NCBI RefSeq assembly: GCF_028416575.1
Contig: NZ_JAMQKB010000004.1
Coordinates: 32,078 to 96,077 of the forward strand
DNA from: Terrihalobacillus insolitus
Lineage (GTDB): Bacteria > Bacillota > Bacilli > Bacillales > Amphibacillaceae
DNA length: 64,000 bases
Direction of reading: 5' to 3'
Of the stretch, positions 8,887 through 17,564 are shown in pieces. Position 1 is the stretch's first letter, and the number at the start of each line of letters is the position of its first letter. Below the pieces are notes generated by a model that saw nothing but the letters and a program-made list of their open reading frames with translations, searched no databases and was not told where the DNA came from. The position numbers were made by a program, and so were the translations under genes.

Positions 8887-9014
8887 GTACGTGTTCAAAA
8901 AGTCGTCGAATTAGAAGATGGACTAATGTCGCCACGTTCGTGTCAAACGTGGATCAGCCCGTCATGGGCAAGCAGATGCGTAGCCTATCATTTGGTGACT
9001 TTTTGAACAACCTC
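8887..9014 (+). repeat. MITE-like element, copy 1
   Basis: A 128-bp element with inverted ends: GTGTTCAAAAAGTC on the left and GACTTTTTGAACAAC on the right. It is flanked by the 5-bp direct repeat TAATA (8882-8886 and 9015-9019), a probable target duplication. Its interior resembles the copy at 12103 (both have a GGGCAAGCAGATG- or GGGAAAGCAGATG-like segment), and the right third, with TATCATTTGGTGAC, is common to all copies in the window. Confidence 0.8.
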
Positions 9015-9097
9015 TAATAGTACCGCTCGCTTACACAAGTATTTAAGTCAGTTGATTTAAGTGAATTTAATCTTTAAAAAGGGGTGTGTAAATTTCA

Positions 9098-10696
9098 ATG
9101 AGTGATCATTTTAATCCAGTTAGTGGAATAGATTCACCGTATAATGCTGCATTAAGATTTATAGATAGGAATATAGAAAAGGGTTACGGAGAGAAGACTG
9201 CCATCTATTTCGAGAACAAACAAATTAGTTATGCTGAACTAAACAAGGAAGTAAATCAATTTGCTCAAGCTTTATCTGATATTAATGTAGAACATGAAAA
9301 TAGGGTAATGCTGCTCATGCATGATAGCCCAGAATTTATAATTTCGTTTTTTGGTTCTGTGAAAATTGGAGCTATACCAGTTCCACTCAATACTTTAGGG
9401 ACTGCTAAGGATTATGTATATTATTTAAATCATAGTAGGGCAAAGGTACTTGTAGTTAATGATGATCTTTGGGAAAATATAAAAGATTTTAGAAGTGAAT
9501 TTGCCTACTTACGACATGTAATTGTTGTATCTGATCATAATTATAGCTATGATAATGTTATTCATTTTAAAGACTTTGTAAAAGGTAAATCAGAATATGT
9601 AAAAACTTTTTACTCAACAGTAGATGATGCAGCATTTTGGCTTTATACGTCTGGTAGCACAGGAAAACCAAAAGGAGCTATTCATTTACAAAAAAGTATG
9701 GAGCATGCTCTATCCAACTTTGCAAAAAAAGTACTTCGTATGACTGAGGACGATGTAACTCTTTCCGCTTCTAAACTGTTTTTTGCCTATGGTTTGGGTA
9801 ACGGAATGTATTTTCCCTTAGGTGTGGGGGCTAGTACAGTGCTAATGAAAGATAAACCCACTCCAGAAAAGGTGTTTGAAGCAATTGAAAGGTACAAACC
9901 TACTATATTTTTTGGTGTACCGACACTTTATGGTTCCATGCTTGATTATGTGGAACGTTCTGAAAAGAAATATGACCTTTCTTCCATAAGAGTTTGTGTT
10001 TCTGCTGGTGAAAAGCTTCCGTCACATTATTTTAAAAAATGGAAAGAGAAATTTAGTATAAACATTCTTGATGGTATTGGCTCTACCGAAGTACTTCATA
10101 TTTATCTGTCCAATACGTTAGAAAACTTTAAACCGGGAAGTACAGGTAAAGTGGTACCTGGTTATGAAGCAAAGATCGTAAATGAAAAGTTTGAACCAGT
10201 TGAGTCTAATGAAGTAGGGGATCTTTTGATTAAGGGAGATAGTATCACTGCTGGATACTGGTCTAATAGTGTTCAAAACAAAATGAAATTGAACGGAGAA
10301 TGGCTACATACTGGTGATAAGTATTACAAAGATGAAGATGGCTATTACTGGTATGTCGGCAGGTCGGATGATATGTTAAATGTAGGAGGCATTTTGGTTT
10401 CGCCTATCGAGATTGAAAGCGCTCTCATAGATCATACTGACGTTTTGGAAGTGGCAGTGCAAGGAAATGAAAATGAAAAAGGTTTAGAAAAGCCAAAAGC
10501 TTATGTTGTGTTAAAAGAAGGAGTTGTCGGAAATAGTGACAAAGAAGCTGAATTAATTCAGTATGTTAGAGGTAAACTGGCAAAACATAAATATCCACGT
10601 GAAATCACCTTTATGGAAAGTTTACCCAAAACCACTACAGGGAAAATTCAAAGATTTAAACTAAAACAATCGTTAACAGATACAAACAACGTATAA
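9098..10696 (+). CDS. Benzoate-CoA ligase family protein
   Basis: An adenylate-forming acyl-CoA synthetase of 532 residues that would activate benzoate or a related aromatic acid with ATP and CoA. The P-loop is YTSGSTGKPKG (about 187). The A5-type motif DGIGSTEVLHIYLSN is the form typical of benzoate-CoA ligases. LHTGDKYYKDEDGYYWYVGR and GRSDDMLNVGG mark the hinge, and TTGKIQRFKL carries the catalytic Lys. AAAGGGGTG precedes the ATG. A strong terminator follows the gene. Upstream paaX and the nearby Liv-type importer support aromatic acid use; the exact acid is not shown. Confidence 0.87.
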   Translation: MSDHFNPVSGIDSPYNAALRFIDRNIEKGYGEKTAIYFENKQISYAELNKEVNQFAQALSDINVEHENRVMLLMHDSPEFIISFFGSVKIGAIPVPLNTLGTAKDYVYYLNHSRAKVLVVNDDLWENIKDFRSEFAYLRHVIVVSDHNYSYDNVIHFKDFVKGKSEYVKTFYSTVDDAAFWLYTSGSTGKPKGAIHLQKSMEHALSNFAKKVLRMTEDDVTLSASKLFFAYGLGNGMYFPLGVGASTVLMKDKPTPEKVFEAIERYKPTIFFGVPTLYGSMLDYVERSEKKYDLSSIRVCVSAGEKLPSHYFKKWKEKFSINILDGIGSTEVLHIYLSNTLENFKPGSTGKVVPGYEAKIVNEKFEPVESNEVGDLLIKGDSITAGYWSNSVQNKMKLNGEWLHTGDKYYKDEDGYYWYVGRSDDMLNVGGILVSPIEIESALIDHTDVLEVAVQGNENEKGLEKPKAYVVLKEGVVGNSDKEAELIQYVRGKLAKHKYPREITFMESLPKTTTGKIQRFKLKQSLTDTNNV

Positions 10697-10701
10697 ATTT
10701 C

Positions 10702-10742
10702 CTTGATTTTCCACTTTACTGAAGTGGAAAATCAAGTTTTTT
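10702..10742 (+). terminator. Intrinsic terminator of the aryl-CoA ligase gene
   Basis: CTTGATTTTCCACTT and its complement AAGTGGAAAATCAAG enclose a five-base loop and are followed by six T. Confidence 0.9.
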
Positions 10743-10928
10743 AATAGTATAGGGAATTGTAAAATTATTTGCGCGTGAATAACGATCGGCTAGTATGTCA
10801 CGTCTAGTTCTAGCGCCGAGCGATTGCGCTTTTGTTCCCGTAAAAATTAGTTTTGTATTGTTGTGAGTGTGAACAAAAAGAGGCATTTATGGTAAAGCAC
10901 AACAACTACTAAATGAGGGAGAGATGAT

Positions 10929-11906
10929 ATGAACATAAATTCAACAGCACCTATCATTTATCCAATTATTGTTCCAACTTCTAGTACCTTATTATCTTTT
11001 AATTTTTACCTTGTGAAAAATCAAGATAAATTATTTCTAGTAGATGCTGGTCTAGATTCAGAGAAATGCTGGCTTTATTTTAATCATGTATTAAAAGAGA
11101 ATGGATTTAAACTCAACGATATAAATGGAATTATTTTAACGCACAGTCATCAAGATCATACTGGAATAGTTAATCGTGTGCTATCTTTACATGAGATACC
11201 TGTTTATGCCCACCAAAGTTCGCTTGACCGCCTGGCAAGAAATGAAACATTTTTGAATAAACGTATTGATTTTTTCCGGTCTTTATATTCCGAGATGGGA
11301 TGCAAGGAAATGGGAGAAAAACAAGTGAAATTATTGCAAAAAAAAGCAAAGCAAAATCAATATCAAGCGATAAAAGCCAAAATATTACCACTAAAAGAAG
11401 GAGACAGAATATATGGATTTAAGGTTATTGAAACACCTGGACATTGGCCAGACCACATTGCCTTACTTAATCCAGAAAGTGGGATATTGCTTGGAGGTGA
11501 TCACTTGATCCAGCATATATCAAGTAATGCATTGATAGAGCCTGATGAACTAGGGAAAAAGATATCAACACTGCAACAGTACGAGAGGTCTCTAAAAAAA
11601 TGTAAAGATTATGCTTTAACCGTTACCTACCCAGGTCATGGGGAGATCGTGGAAGATCCTAAAGAACTTATCAAAAAAAGGCTAAATGGTATAGAATCGA
11701 AATCAGAAAAGATAAGAAAGATCATAAGCAATAAACAACCTTGCACAGCTGCACAAGTTGCTCAAACATATTACGAGCACAAATATGATAGTGAGTTTTC
11801 TTTAGTTATGTCTGAAATTATTGGACATTTGTATCGGCTTGAAGGATTAAATAAAATATCAAAAAAACAAAAAAACAGCGAATGGCATTATTATTCCTGT
11901 GGGTAA
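10929..11906 (+). CDS. Metallo-beta-lactamase-fold hydrolase
   Basis: Second MBL-fold hydrolase, 325 residues, only distantly like the one at 2020. The metal motif is HSHQDH (about residue 75). ETPGHWPDH, GGDHLIQH and PGHGE provide the other ligands, and a C-terminal helical domain of about 80 residues follows, with a winged-helix-like end. GAGGGAGAG precedes the ATG. It stands alone between two terminators, next to the aryl-CoA ligase. A thioesterase or lactonase role in aromatic-CoA turnover is possible but unproven. Confidence 0.83.
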   Translation: MNINSTAPIIYPIIVPTSSTLLSFNFYLVKNQDKLFLVDAGLDSEKCWLYFNHVLKENGFKLNDINGIILTHSHQDHTGIVNRVLSLHEIPVYAHQSSLDRLARNETFLNKRIDFFRSLYSEMGCKEMGEKQVKLLQKKAKQNQYQAIKAKILPLKEGDRIYGFKVIETPGHWPDHIALLNPESGILLGGDHLIQHISSNALIEPDELGKKISTLQQYERSLKKCKDYALTVTYPGHGEIVEDPKELIKKRLNGIESKSEKIRKIISNKQPCTAAQVAQTYYEHKYDSEFSLVMSEIIGHLYRLEGLNKISKKQKNSEWHYYSCG

Positions 11907-12027
11907 GAAGTGAGGACTTTAATCCCTCAAAAGTATCTTTTATAAGAATTCTATAATTATTGAGACCTAGGGGATCATTTCTTCTCCCTTCATGAAGGGA
12001 ACAAAAACGCTTGATGTTTGTCAGATA

Positions 12028-12083
12028 AATACACACAAAGAAGGGCAAAGCTATTCTAGTCTTTGCCCTTCTTTGTGTGTATT
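12028..12083. terminator. Bidirectional terminator between convergent operons
   Basis: A perfect 23-bp inverted repeat (arms 12028-12050 and 12061-12083) with a 10-base loop lies between the MBL gene and the leftward transporter operon. A-rich and T-rich flanks allow it to work in both directions. Confidence 0.85.
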
Positions 12084-12102
12084 TTCAGGAAGAATCCTTA
12101 AA

Positions 12103-12230
12103 GTGCGTGTGTAAAAAGCTGTGAATTAGAAGGTTATTAAGAAAGTCACGTCCTGTGTCAAACGCCGGAACTGCTCGTCGTGGGAAAGCAGATGCTCGGC
12201 TTATCATTTGGTGGCTTTTTAAACAGCCTC
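12103..12230 (+). repeat. MITE-like element, copy 2 (diverged)
   Basis: 128 bp, the same length as copy 1, with decayed ends (GTGTAAAAAGC left, GCTTTTTAAAC right) and the conserved TATCATTTGGTG near the right end. It is flanked by the 5-bp direct repeat TTAAA (12098-12102 and 12231-12235). The decay suggests an old insertion. Confidence 0.7.
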
Positions 12231-12266
12231 TTAAAACAATTTAGGTGGATACGAAACTACTGAGAA

Positions 12267-12959
12267 TTAAGAACTTAATGATAAAAACTTGTTTCTAGTA
12301 GCAGTGTCAAACTCCTCTGATGGGCCATCAAACACTATGTTACCTTTATTTAGAACATAAACATGATCGGCTAGAGAAGTAGCCATTGCGAGGTTTTGTT
12401 CAACTATTAGCATTGGTAGCCCTTCATTTTTTAAATGTATAATAATTTTAATTACTTCTCGAACCATTAAAGGAGAAAGACCTTCTGAAGGTTCATCCAA
12501 CAAAAGAAGTTTAGGGTTTGTCATAAGGGCTCTGCCTATCGAGAGCATTTGCTGTTCTCCTCCACTAAGGTTTCCGCCCATTGAGGATTCTCGTTCTTTT
12601 AGGCGGGGGAACATATCATAAATATCATTTAAATTCCAACCGTCTTTATACGGTCTGTGAGTTGTCAGCAAATTTTCTTTAACAGTTAGATTCCCAAAAA
12701 TTCTTCTGCCTTGTGGAACGATTCCAATTCCTGATTTGGATACCTTATAGTTAGGTTCTCCCTGAATTTCTTTCCCGTTTATTAAAATTTTCCCCTGTTT
12801 GGATGGTGTAATTCCCATAATAGAATGAAGGGTAGTTGTTTTCCCCATGCCATTGCGTCCGAGCAGAATCGATACCGATCCTTTTTGTACACTCAATGTT
12901 ACACCATGAAGTATATGGCTATCTCCATAGTATGTATGGAGATTTTGAACTTCAAGCAT
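12267..12959 (-). CDS. livF: ABC transporter ATP-binding protein, LivF-type
   Basis: ATPase subunit of a branched-chain-amino-acid-type importer, 230 residues. Walker A is GRNGMGKTT, the signature is LSGGEQQM and Walker B is LLLLDEPSEG. The last gene of a five-gene leftward operon in the order K-H-M-G-F, it starts with an ATG sharing one base with the livG stop. The standard order and sizes make the subunit call firm. Substrate is uncertain: the HAAT family carries branched-chain amino acids, amides, and, in some bacteria, aromatic acids such as benzoates. Confidence 0.9.
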   Translation of the reverse strand: MLEVQNLHTYYGDSHILHGVTLSVQKGSVSILLGRNGMGKTTTLHSIMGITPSKQGKILINGKEIQGEPNYKVSKSGIGIVPQGRRIFGNLTVKENLLTTHRPYKDGWNLNDIYDMFPRLKERESSMGGNLSGGEQQMLSIGRALMTNPKLLLLDEPSEGLSPLMVREVIKIIIHLKNEGLPMLIVEQNLAMATSLADHVYVLNKGNIVFDGPSEEFDTATRNKFLSLSS

Positions 12960-13732
12960 TAGTCTTCATCTCCAGTTCCAATATATATTTTGTTTACTCT
13001 TTCATCTTTTCTTACAGTATCAGGTTCACCCACCGTTAAGACCTCGCCATCATTTAACACAACCATCCGATCTGCTAAGCCGAAAACAACATCCAAATCG
13101 TGCTCAATAACCATTAATGTCAATTCTCTAGGCAGTCCATAAAGCAATTTTACAATATAGTTAGTTTCTGATTGAGACATACCTGCAGTTGGTTCATCAA
13201 GTAACAAGATAGAGGGATCAGATGCAATACCTAACAAAATTTCAATTTGTCGCTGTTCCCCGTATGACAAACTTTTAACAATTACTTCTCGACGATGGCT
13301 TAATCCCCATGTTTCTAAAAGCTCATAAGCTTTAAGATATAAATCGGGATATTGTTTCTCTTCCCTCCTGTTAAACCACTTATGACCATACCCTTGCCTC
13401 CTTTGTAAGACGAGAAGCAAATTTTCTAAAACGGATAACTCGTTCAATAGATTGTTCTTTTGAAATGTTCTGGCAATCCCGTTTTGAGCCCGTAAATAGT
13501 TTGGCTGCTTTGTTATGTTTTTATTATAATGAAATATCTTTCCGTGGGTAGGCTTTATGTCTCCAACAAGCAAGTTAAAAAAGGTTGTTTTCCCAGCTCC
13601 ATTCGGTCCAATAATACCTATGCGTTCACCTTTTTCAACCTCGAGTGAAATATCTTTTAATATAGTCAATCCGCCAAAGCTTTTACCGATACCGCTGATT
13701 GTTAATATTTTATCTTCTACCAAACTATTCAC
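12959..13732 (-). CDS. livG: ABC transporter ATP-binding protein, LivG-type
   Basis: Second ATPase of the importer, 257 residues. Walker A is GPNGAGKTTFFN, the signature LSYGEQRQIEI, and Walker B LLLDEPTAG; the LivG-specific C-terminal extension after VIEHDLDVVFGLADRM is present. It overlaps livF by one base and follows livM by about 20 bases, consistent with translation as one unit. Confidence 0.9.
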   Translation of the reverse strand: MNSLVEDKILTISGIGKSFGGLTILKDISLEVEKGERIGIIGPNGAGKTTFFNLLVGDIKPTHGKIFHYNKNITKQPNYLRAQNGIARTFQKNNLLNELSVLENLLLVLQRRQGYGHKWFNRREEKQYPDLYLKAYELLETWGLSHRREVIVKSLSYGEQRQIEILLGIASDPSILLLDEPTAGMSQSETNYIVKLLYGLPRELTLMVIEHDLDVVFGLADRMVVLNDGEVLTVGEPDTVRKDERVNKIYIGTGDED

Positions 13733-13754
13733 CCCTACTTATCTATTATCTATA

Positions 13755-14729
13755 CTAGGCAGCCTTTGACTTTCTTTTCGCATCATACTTTAGCTTTCTT
13801 TTTTTTGCTAAGCGCATCAAACTTTGTCCAATTCCGACGATTCCTTTAGGGAAGAAGATAACAAAGATAATAAAGACCGATCCTACAATTAACATCCATG
13901 AATCCGTGTATGAACTAACAACTGTTTCCAATATAACGAATAAAGCGGCTCCCAAAACCGGACCTAGCATTGTACCTGAACCACCTATTAAAACCATAAT
14001 TAAAACGTTACCTGACATTGTCCAATACACATCACTTGGAGCAATAAATCCATTAAAATAAGTATACAGAGAACCAGATAGACCCCCGAATGCGCCAGCT
14101 AGGACAAATGCTACATACTTGTAAACACTGGTATTATATCCCGTAGCTTTAACTCTTAATTCATTTTCGCGAATTCCAATTAATACTTGACCAAAAGGGG
14201 ATTTAACTATTATCCCCAAAATTGCATAAGTGGCTAAAAAGACAAGTAAAACTATATAGAAAACGTAAACCGCATTGGAAAACTCAAATCCCGACAGAAC
14301 TGCATTGGGAATTCCAGAGAGGCCGTTTGATCCTCCTGTAATGTTAGTCGATTGATAGATAAATGAATAAATCATTTGCGAGAACGCTAATGTTAACATA
14401 AGAAAGTAGAACCCACTGACTCTCATACAAAAGGCTCCAATAATAGCTGCTGTAATAATTGACACAATAATTGATGCCCCCATCGACACTAATAAGTTGT
14501 TAGAAAGATTTAAGGAAACCAAACCTGCCGTATATGCACCAATACCAAAAAATGCGGCATGCCCTAATGAAACAAGGCCAGTAAAGCCTACTAATATATT
14601 TAAACTTAAGGCAAAGATCGCGAGGATCAGAATTTCAGAGAGTAAATTCAGGTGAAATAGAGAAAGAACAAGTGGAGCTAAGCCTAATAGTACAAATACT
14701 GTAACTAGCTTAAATACTATAGTTTTCAC
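13755..14729 (-). CDS. livM: Branched-chain amino acid-type ABC transporter permease, LivM-type
   Basis: 324-residue membrane protein with about nine to ten hydrophobic helices. GLVSLGHAAFFGIGAYTAG is the LivM/LivH conserved motif, and GGLSGSLYTYFNGFI with GGSGTMLGPVLGA is the C-terminal conserved loop. It ends in a basic cytoplasmic tail. Two bases separate it from livH. Confidence 0.9.
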   Translation of the reverse strand: MKTIVFKLVTVFVLLGLAPLVLSLFHLNLLSEILILAIFALSLNILVGFTGLVSLGHAAFFGIGAYTAGLVSLNLSNNLLVSMGASIIVSIITAAIIGAFCMRVSGFYFLMLTLAFSQMIYSFIYQSTNITGGSNGLSGIPNAVLSGFEFSNAVYVFYIVLLVFLATYAILGIIVKSPFGQVLIGIRENELRVKATGYNTSVYKYVAFVLAGAFGGLSGSLYTYFNGFIAPSDVYWTMSGNVLIMVLIGGSGTMLGPVLGAALFVILETVVSSYTDSWMLIVGSVFIIFVIFFPKGIVGIGQSLMRLAKKRKLKYDAKRKSKAA

Positions 14730-14731
14730 GT

Positions 14732-15598
14732 TTAAACCACCTTCTTTCCTAATAAACCATTTGGTTTTAGCACAAGAATAACTGCCATAAGTCCAAAAAT
14801 CAGAAACATGCTTATTTCAGGTGCTAGAAAACGGCTAAACGTTTCTACTATCCCAACTAGAAGACTTGCTACAAGCGTACCTGCAACAGAACCCAGTCCT
14901 CCAATTACGAGAACGACCAGCGCAAGAATTAGCGTTTGAAATTCCATACTGGGGTAAATCCCTAAAATTGGGGCAGCAACTACTCCACCAAATGCAGCTA
15001 AAACCCCGCCTATTATAAAGACAGATGTAAAGACTAATTTGATATTTATTCCTAGCGCACTTACCATTTCCTTATCGCTTAATCCAGCTCGGATTATTGC
15101 TCCCCATTTTGTTTTGTTTTGCACCATCCATAAAAGGATTGCTATTGCTATGCCAATTCCAATAACTGCAAAGCGGTAAACTGGAAATTTTTGTTCGAAA
15201 ATAGTAACAGAGCCTGATAAGACCGATGGCACTTTGATCGAAAGTACATCAGATCCCCAGATAACTGGGGCAATATCATTGAATATATAGGCTAATCCGA
15301 ACGTTAGTAAAACTTGTGATAATTGCCCAAGGTGATAGGTTGGGCGGAGCAATGTAATCTCCACCACCAATGCGATCAGACCAACAACCATTGGAGCAAC
15401 AAATAAAGCTAGCCAAAAACTTTGCGTATATGTTTCAGTAATAGAATAAGCAATATATGCGCTAAACATGTAGAATGATCCGTGTGCTAGATTTAAAACT
15501 CCTAGTATTCCGAAAACAAGTGTAAGTCCACATGTAATAATGAATAAAAGTAAGCCATATGCTACAGCGTTCACAAGTTGCGCTCCAATTAATTCCAC
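14732..15598 (-). CDS. livH: Branched-chain amino acid-type ABC transporter permease, LivH-type
   Basis: 288-residue permease. GILGVLNLAHGSFYMFSAY near the N-terminus and GGLGSVAGTLVASLLVGI near the C-terminus are the LivH hallmarks, with about eight membrane segments. It pairs with LivM to form the translocation channel. It follows livK after 21 bases, with a usable ribosome site (AGGAGTA on the minus strand). Confidence 0.9.
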   Translation of the reverse strand: MELIGAQLVNAVAYGLLLFIITCGLTLVFGILGVLNLAHGSFYMFSAYIAYSITETYTQSFWLALFVAPMVVGLIALVVEITLLRPTYHLGQLSQVLLTFGLAYIFNDIAPVIWGSDVLSIKVPSVLSGSVTIFEQKFPVYRFAVIGIGIAIAILLWMVQNKTKWGAIIRAGLSDKEMVSALGINIKLVFTSVFIIGGVLAAFGGVVAAPILGIYPSMEFQTLILALVVLVIGGLGSVAGTLVASLLVGIVETFSRFLAPEISMFLIFGLMAVILVLKPNGLLGKKVV

Positions 15599-15619
15599 AT
15601 TAATACTCCTTCCTGATGT

Positions 15620-16843
15620 TTATTTGCCTGGATCTTTAACTTCCTCAACTTTGTAAATTACTTTATTTTCAGTTTTATCTTCTACAGCCAGCGTCTTTGT
15701 GATATACATATTTTGAATAATTTGATGTGTTTCCTTATCAAACTTTATAGGGCCTCGTGGGCTAGTAAATGATACATTGGAAATTGCCTCCACTACTTTA
15801 TCTGAATCTGACACATCGCCATCTAATTCTTTAATTGCTTCCACCATGATACTTGCTGCATCATATCCTTCCAAAGATTCAATAGTTGGTCGGGTTCCAT
15901 ATGCTTTTTCATAGGCCTTTATAAAGTTTTGGTTCTCCTCTGTCTCTAGACTATAATCCCAAAATGTAGATGCTAGAATTCCTTCTGCTGCACTTCCAAC
16001 AGATTTACGCAAATTTTCTGATACTAACCATCCTGATCCAACGAGAGTAAAATCTTTATCTAATCCATACTGTTCGAATTGTTGTACAAAACGAACGGCA
16101 TCGCTTCCAGCAAAGAAGGAGTATACACCGTCTGCTTCTTCACCCCCGATGGTCGTTAGATAAGAGGCATAATCGTTATTACCTAAAGGAGGATAAACAT
16201 TGCCGACTATCTCACCACCTGCTGCAATATACGCTTCCTTAAATGCGGTTGAAACCTCTCGTCCAAACGCATAATCAGCGGCAGCAATATACATTTTATC
16301 CCCGACGTTTTCATAAGCCCATTCGCCCATTGAGTTACCAATTTGCCATGAAGAGAATGATGATCTCCAAATATAATCGCTACGCTTTCCTCTAGTTAGA
16401 TCGTTTCCGCCTGCATGAGAAACAAGAAATGGCAATTTGTTAGAGTCAACATCATTACGGACCGCATAAGCAACAGCTGTACTTACTGGGCCTGTTAAAA
16501 TATCAATATTATCTTGATCCATTAACTTACGGATACGCCTTAAGGCAACCTGTGGATCAGCTTCTGTATCTTCTTCGATTAATTCGATTTTTTTCCCTGA
16601 AACTTCCCAACCAATACTATCGAAATAAAGTTTCATGCCGTTTAATAGATCTTTTCCAAGAGATGCATAAACACCAGAGAATGGAAGAATTGCCCCTACT
16701 TTAATCGTTTCTTGCCCGTCACCGTCCCCTGACTCATCTGATTCTGATTCAGAGTTTAAGCTTGATTCTATCGCACTATTTCCACAAGAAGATAAGATAG
16801 CTAAAACAAAAACCAAACTGATAAGCATAAGTATTTTTCTCAT
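15620..16843 (-). CDS. livK: ABC transporter substrate-binding lipoprotein, LivK/HAAT family
   Basis: 407-residue lipoprotein. Residues 1-19 are a signal peptide ending in the lipobox LSSC, followed by an acidic linker rich in Ser, Glu and Asp. The rest is a type I periplasmic-binding fold (VGAILPFSGVYASLGKD to KGVFDY-type core; here TFWDYSLET), as in LivK and in aromatic-acid binding HAAT proteins. It is the first gene of the operon, with AGGTGGAGA before the ATG. Given the adjacent aryl-CoA ligase, binding of an aromatic acid is plausible, yet a branched-chain amino acid is the default family substrate. Confidence 0.87.
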   Translation of the reverse strand: MRKILMLISLVFVLAILSSCGNSAIESSLNSESESDESGDGDGQETIKVGAILPFSGVYASLGKDLLNGMKLYFDSIGWEVSGKKIELIEEDTEADPQVALRRIRKLMDQDNIDILTGPVSTAVAYAVRNDVDSNKLPFLVSHAGGNDLTRGKRSDYIWRSSFSSWQIGNSMGEWAYENVGDKMYIAAADYAFGREVSTAFKEAYIAAGGEIVGNVYPPLGNNDYASYLTTIGGEEADGVYSFFAGSDAVRFVQQFEQYGLDKDFTLVGSGWLVSENLRKSVGSAAEGILASTFWDYSLETEENQNFIKAYEKAYGTRPTIESLEGYDAASIMVEAIKELDGDVSDSDKVVEAISNVSFTSPRGPIKFDKETHQIIQNMYITKTLAVEDKTENKVIYKVEEVKDPGK

Positions 16844-16870
16844 TTTTTGTCTCCACCTTTTTTGTTTTTA

Positions 16871-16884
16871 GGAAGCGCTTACAA
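16871..16884 (-). promoter_or_regulatory. Candidate cre (CcpA) site upstream of the liv-type operon
   Basis: On the minus strand the site reads TTGTAAGCGCTTCC, with the palindromic core AAGCGCTT and a 5' TGTAA matching the cre consensus; the last two positions deviate. It lies about 30 bases upstream of the substrate-binding protein start, so CcpA binding would block transcription. The surrounding 16844-17120 is AT-rich and shows no gene. Confidence 0.5.
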
Positions 16885-17123
16885 TTAATGATGTTATTTT
16901 CTGAATTTTATGATACATTCAACTCATGAAATAATCAATACCTTTTTGAAACTTTAGCAAAAAAAACATAACATAATATTTGTGTTTTTTTTAAAATAAA
17001 CTAATAAATAAGGGTTATATCTAATAATATTCCATGTACTTATTATTAATAATAAACTTCCGTAGTAATTTTAATTATAAATTTTTGTGAGATTCATTTA
17101 GAAAATGAAATTTTAAAATACAC

Positions 17124-17152
17124 TTGACATTCGCTAGTTGTTGAAATATTCT
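17124..17152 (+). promoter_or_regulatory. Sigma-A promoter of the glycine-riboswitch operon
   Basis: TTGACA, 17-bp spacer, TATTCT. The predicted start falls just before the riboswitch aptamer. Confidence 0.65.
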
Positions 17153-17174
17153 AAAATCTATAAATTCATATTTT

Positions 17175-17368
17175 CGCGGATGAGAATTATGGGAGAGTAC
17201 GGAAAATTAGTCGCCGAAGGAGCAAGTTCCAAAACAACCCATGGAATTAATCTCTCAGGTAAAGGGACCATAATTTGACGCATCTCTGGAGAGCGCATAT
17301 TCAAATATGCCACCAAAGGGGAACCTACATTAAGTAGCATAAAACTCTCAGGTAAAAGGACAGAGAAG
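17175..17368 (+). promoter_or_regulatory. Tandem glycine riboswitch
   Basis: Two glycine aptamers lie in a row. The first has GGGAGAG, CGCCGAAGGAGCAA and CTCTCAGGTAAAGGGACC. The second has TGGAGAGCGCAT, CACCAAAGGGGAA and CTCTCAGGTAAAAGGACAG. These are the diagnostic conserved blocks of the class. The 3' end of the second aptamer overlaps the left arm of the terminator at 17360, so glycine binding and termination exclude each other, the usual ON-switch layout. The genes downstream are not gcvT-type cleavage genes but two membrane proteins and an M20 amidohydrolase. Confidence 0.92.
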
Positions 17369-17402
17369 GGGGAATTTAACTCCCTTTTTCTGTGCTTTTT
17401 TG
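17360..17402 (+). terminator. Riboswitch-controlled terminator
   Basis: ACAGAGAAGGGGGA pairs with TCCCTTTTTCTGTG around a seven-base loop, followed by TTTTTT. The left arm is shared with the end of the second glycine aptamer. Confidence 0.88.
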
Positions 17403-17564
17403 TTTTCCTAAAAGGGTTAGGGGTGATGTAAATGGTATAGCGAAAAGCATAAAAATGCCTCGCAGATTTTCAGAGGAATTATTGAGCAAGCACAGATAGA
17501 ATCTGGGCGCAAATATGTGCAAGGCCATTTTTTATCAATTCATTATAAAAAGGAGGAACAAATC

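Noticed and set aside
10785..10840. Intergenic CGTCTAGTTCTAGCGCC segment resembling common Bacillaceae intergenic repeats
   Set aside because: Only one copy in the window and no clear boundaries.
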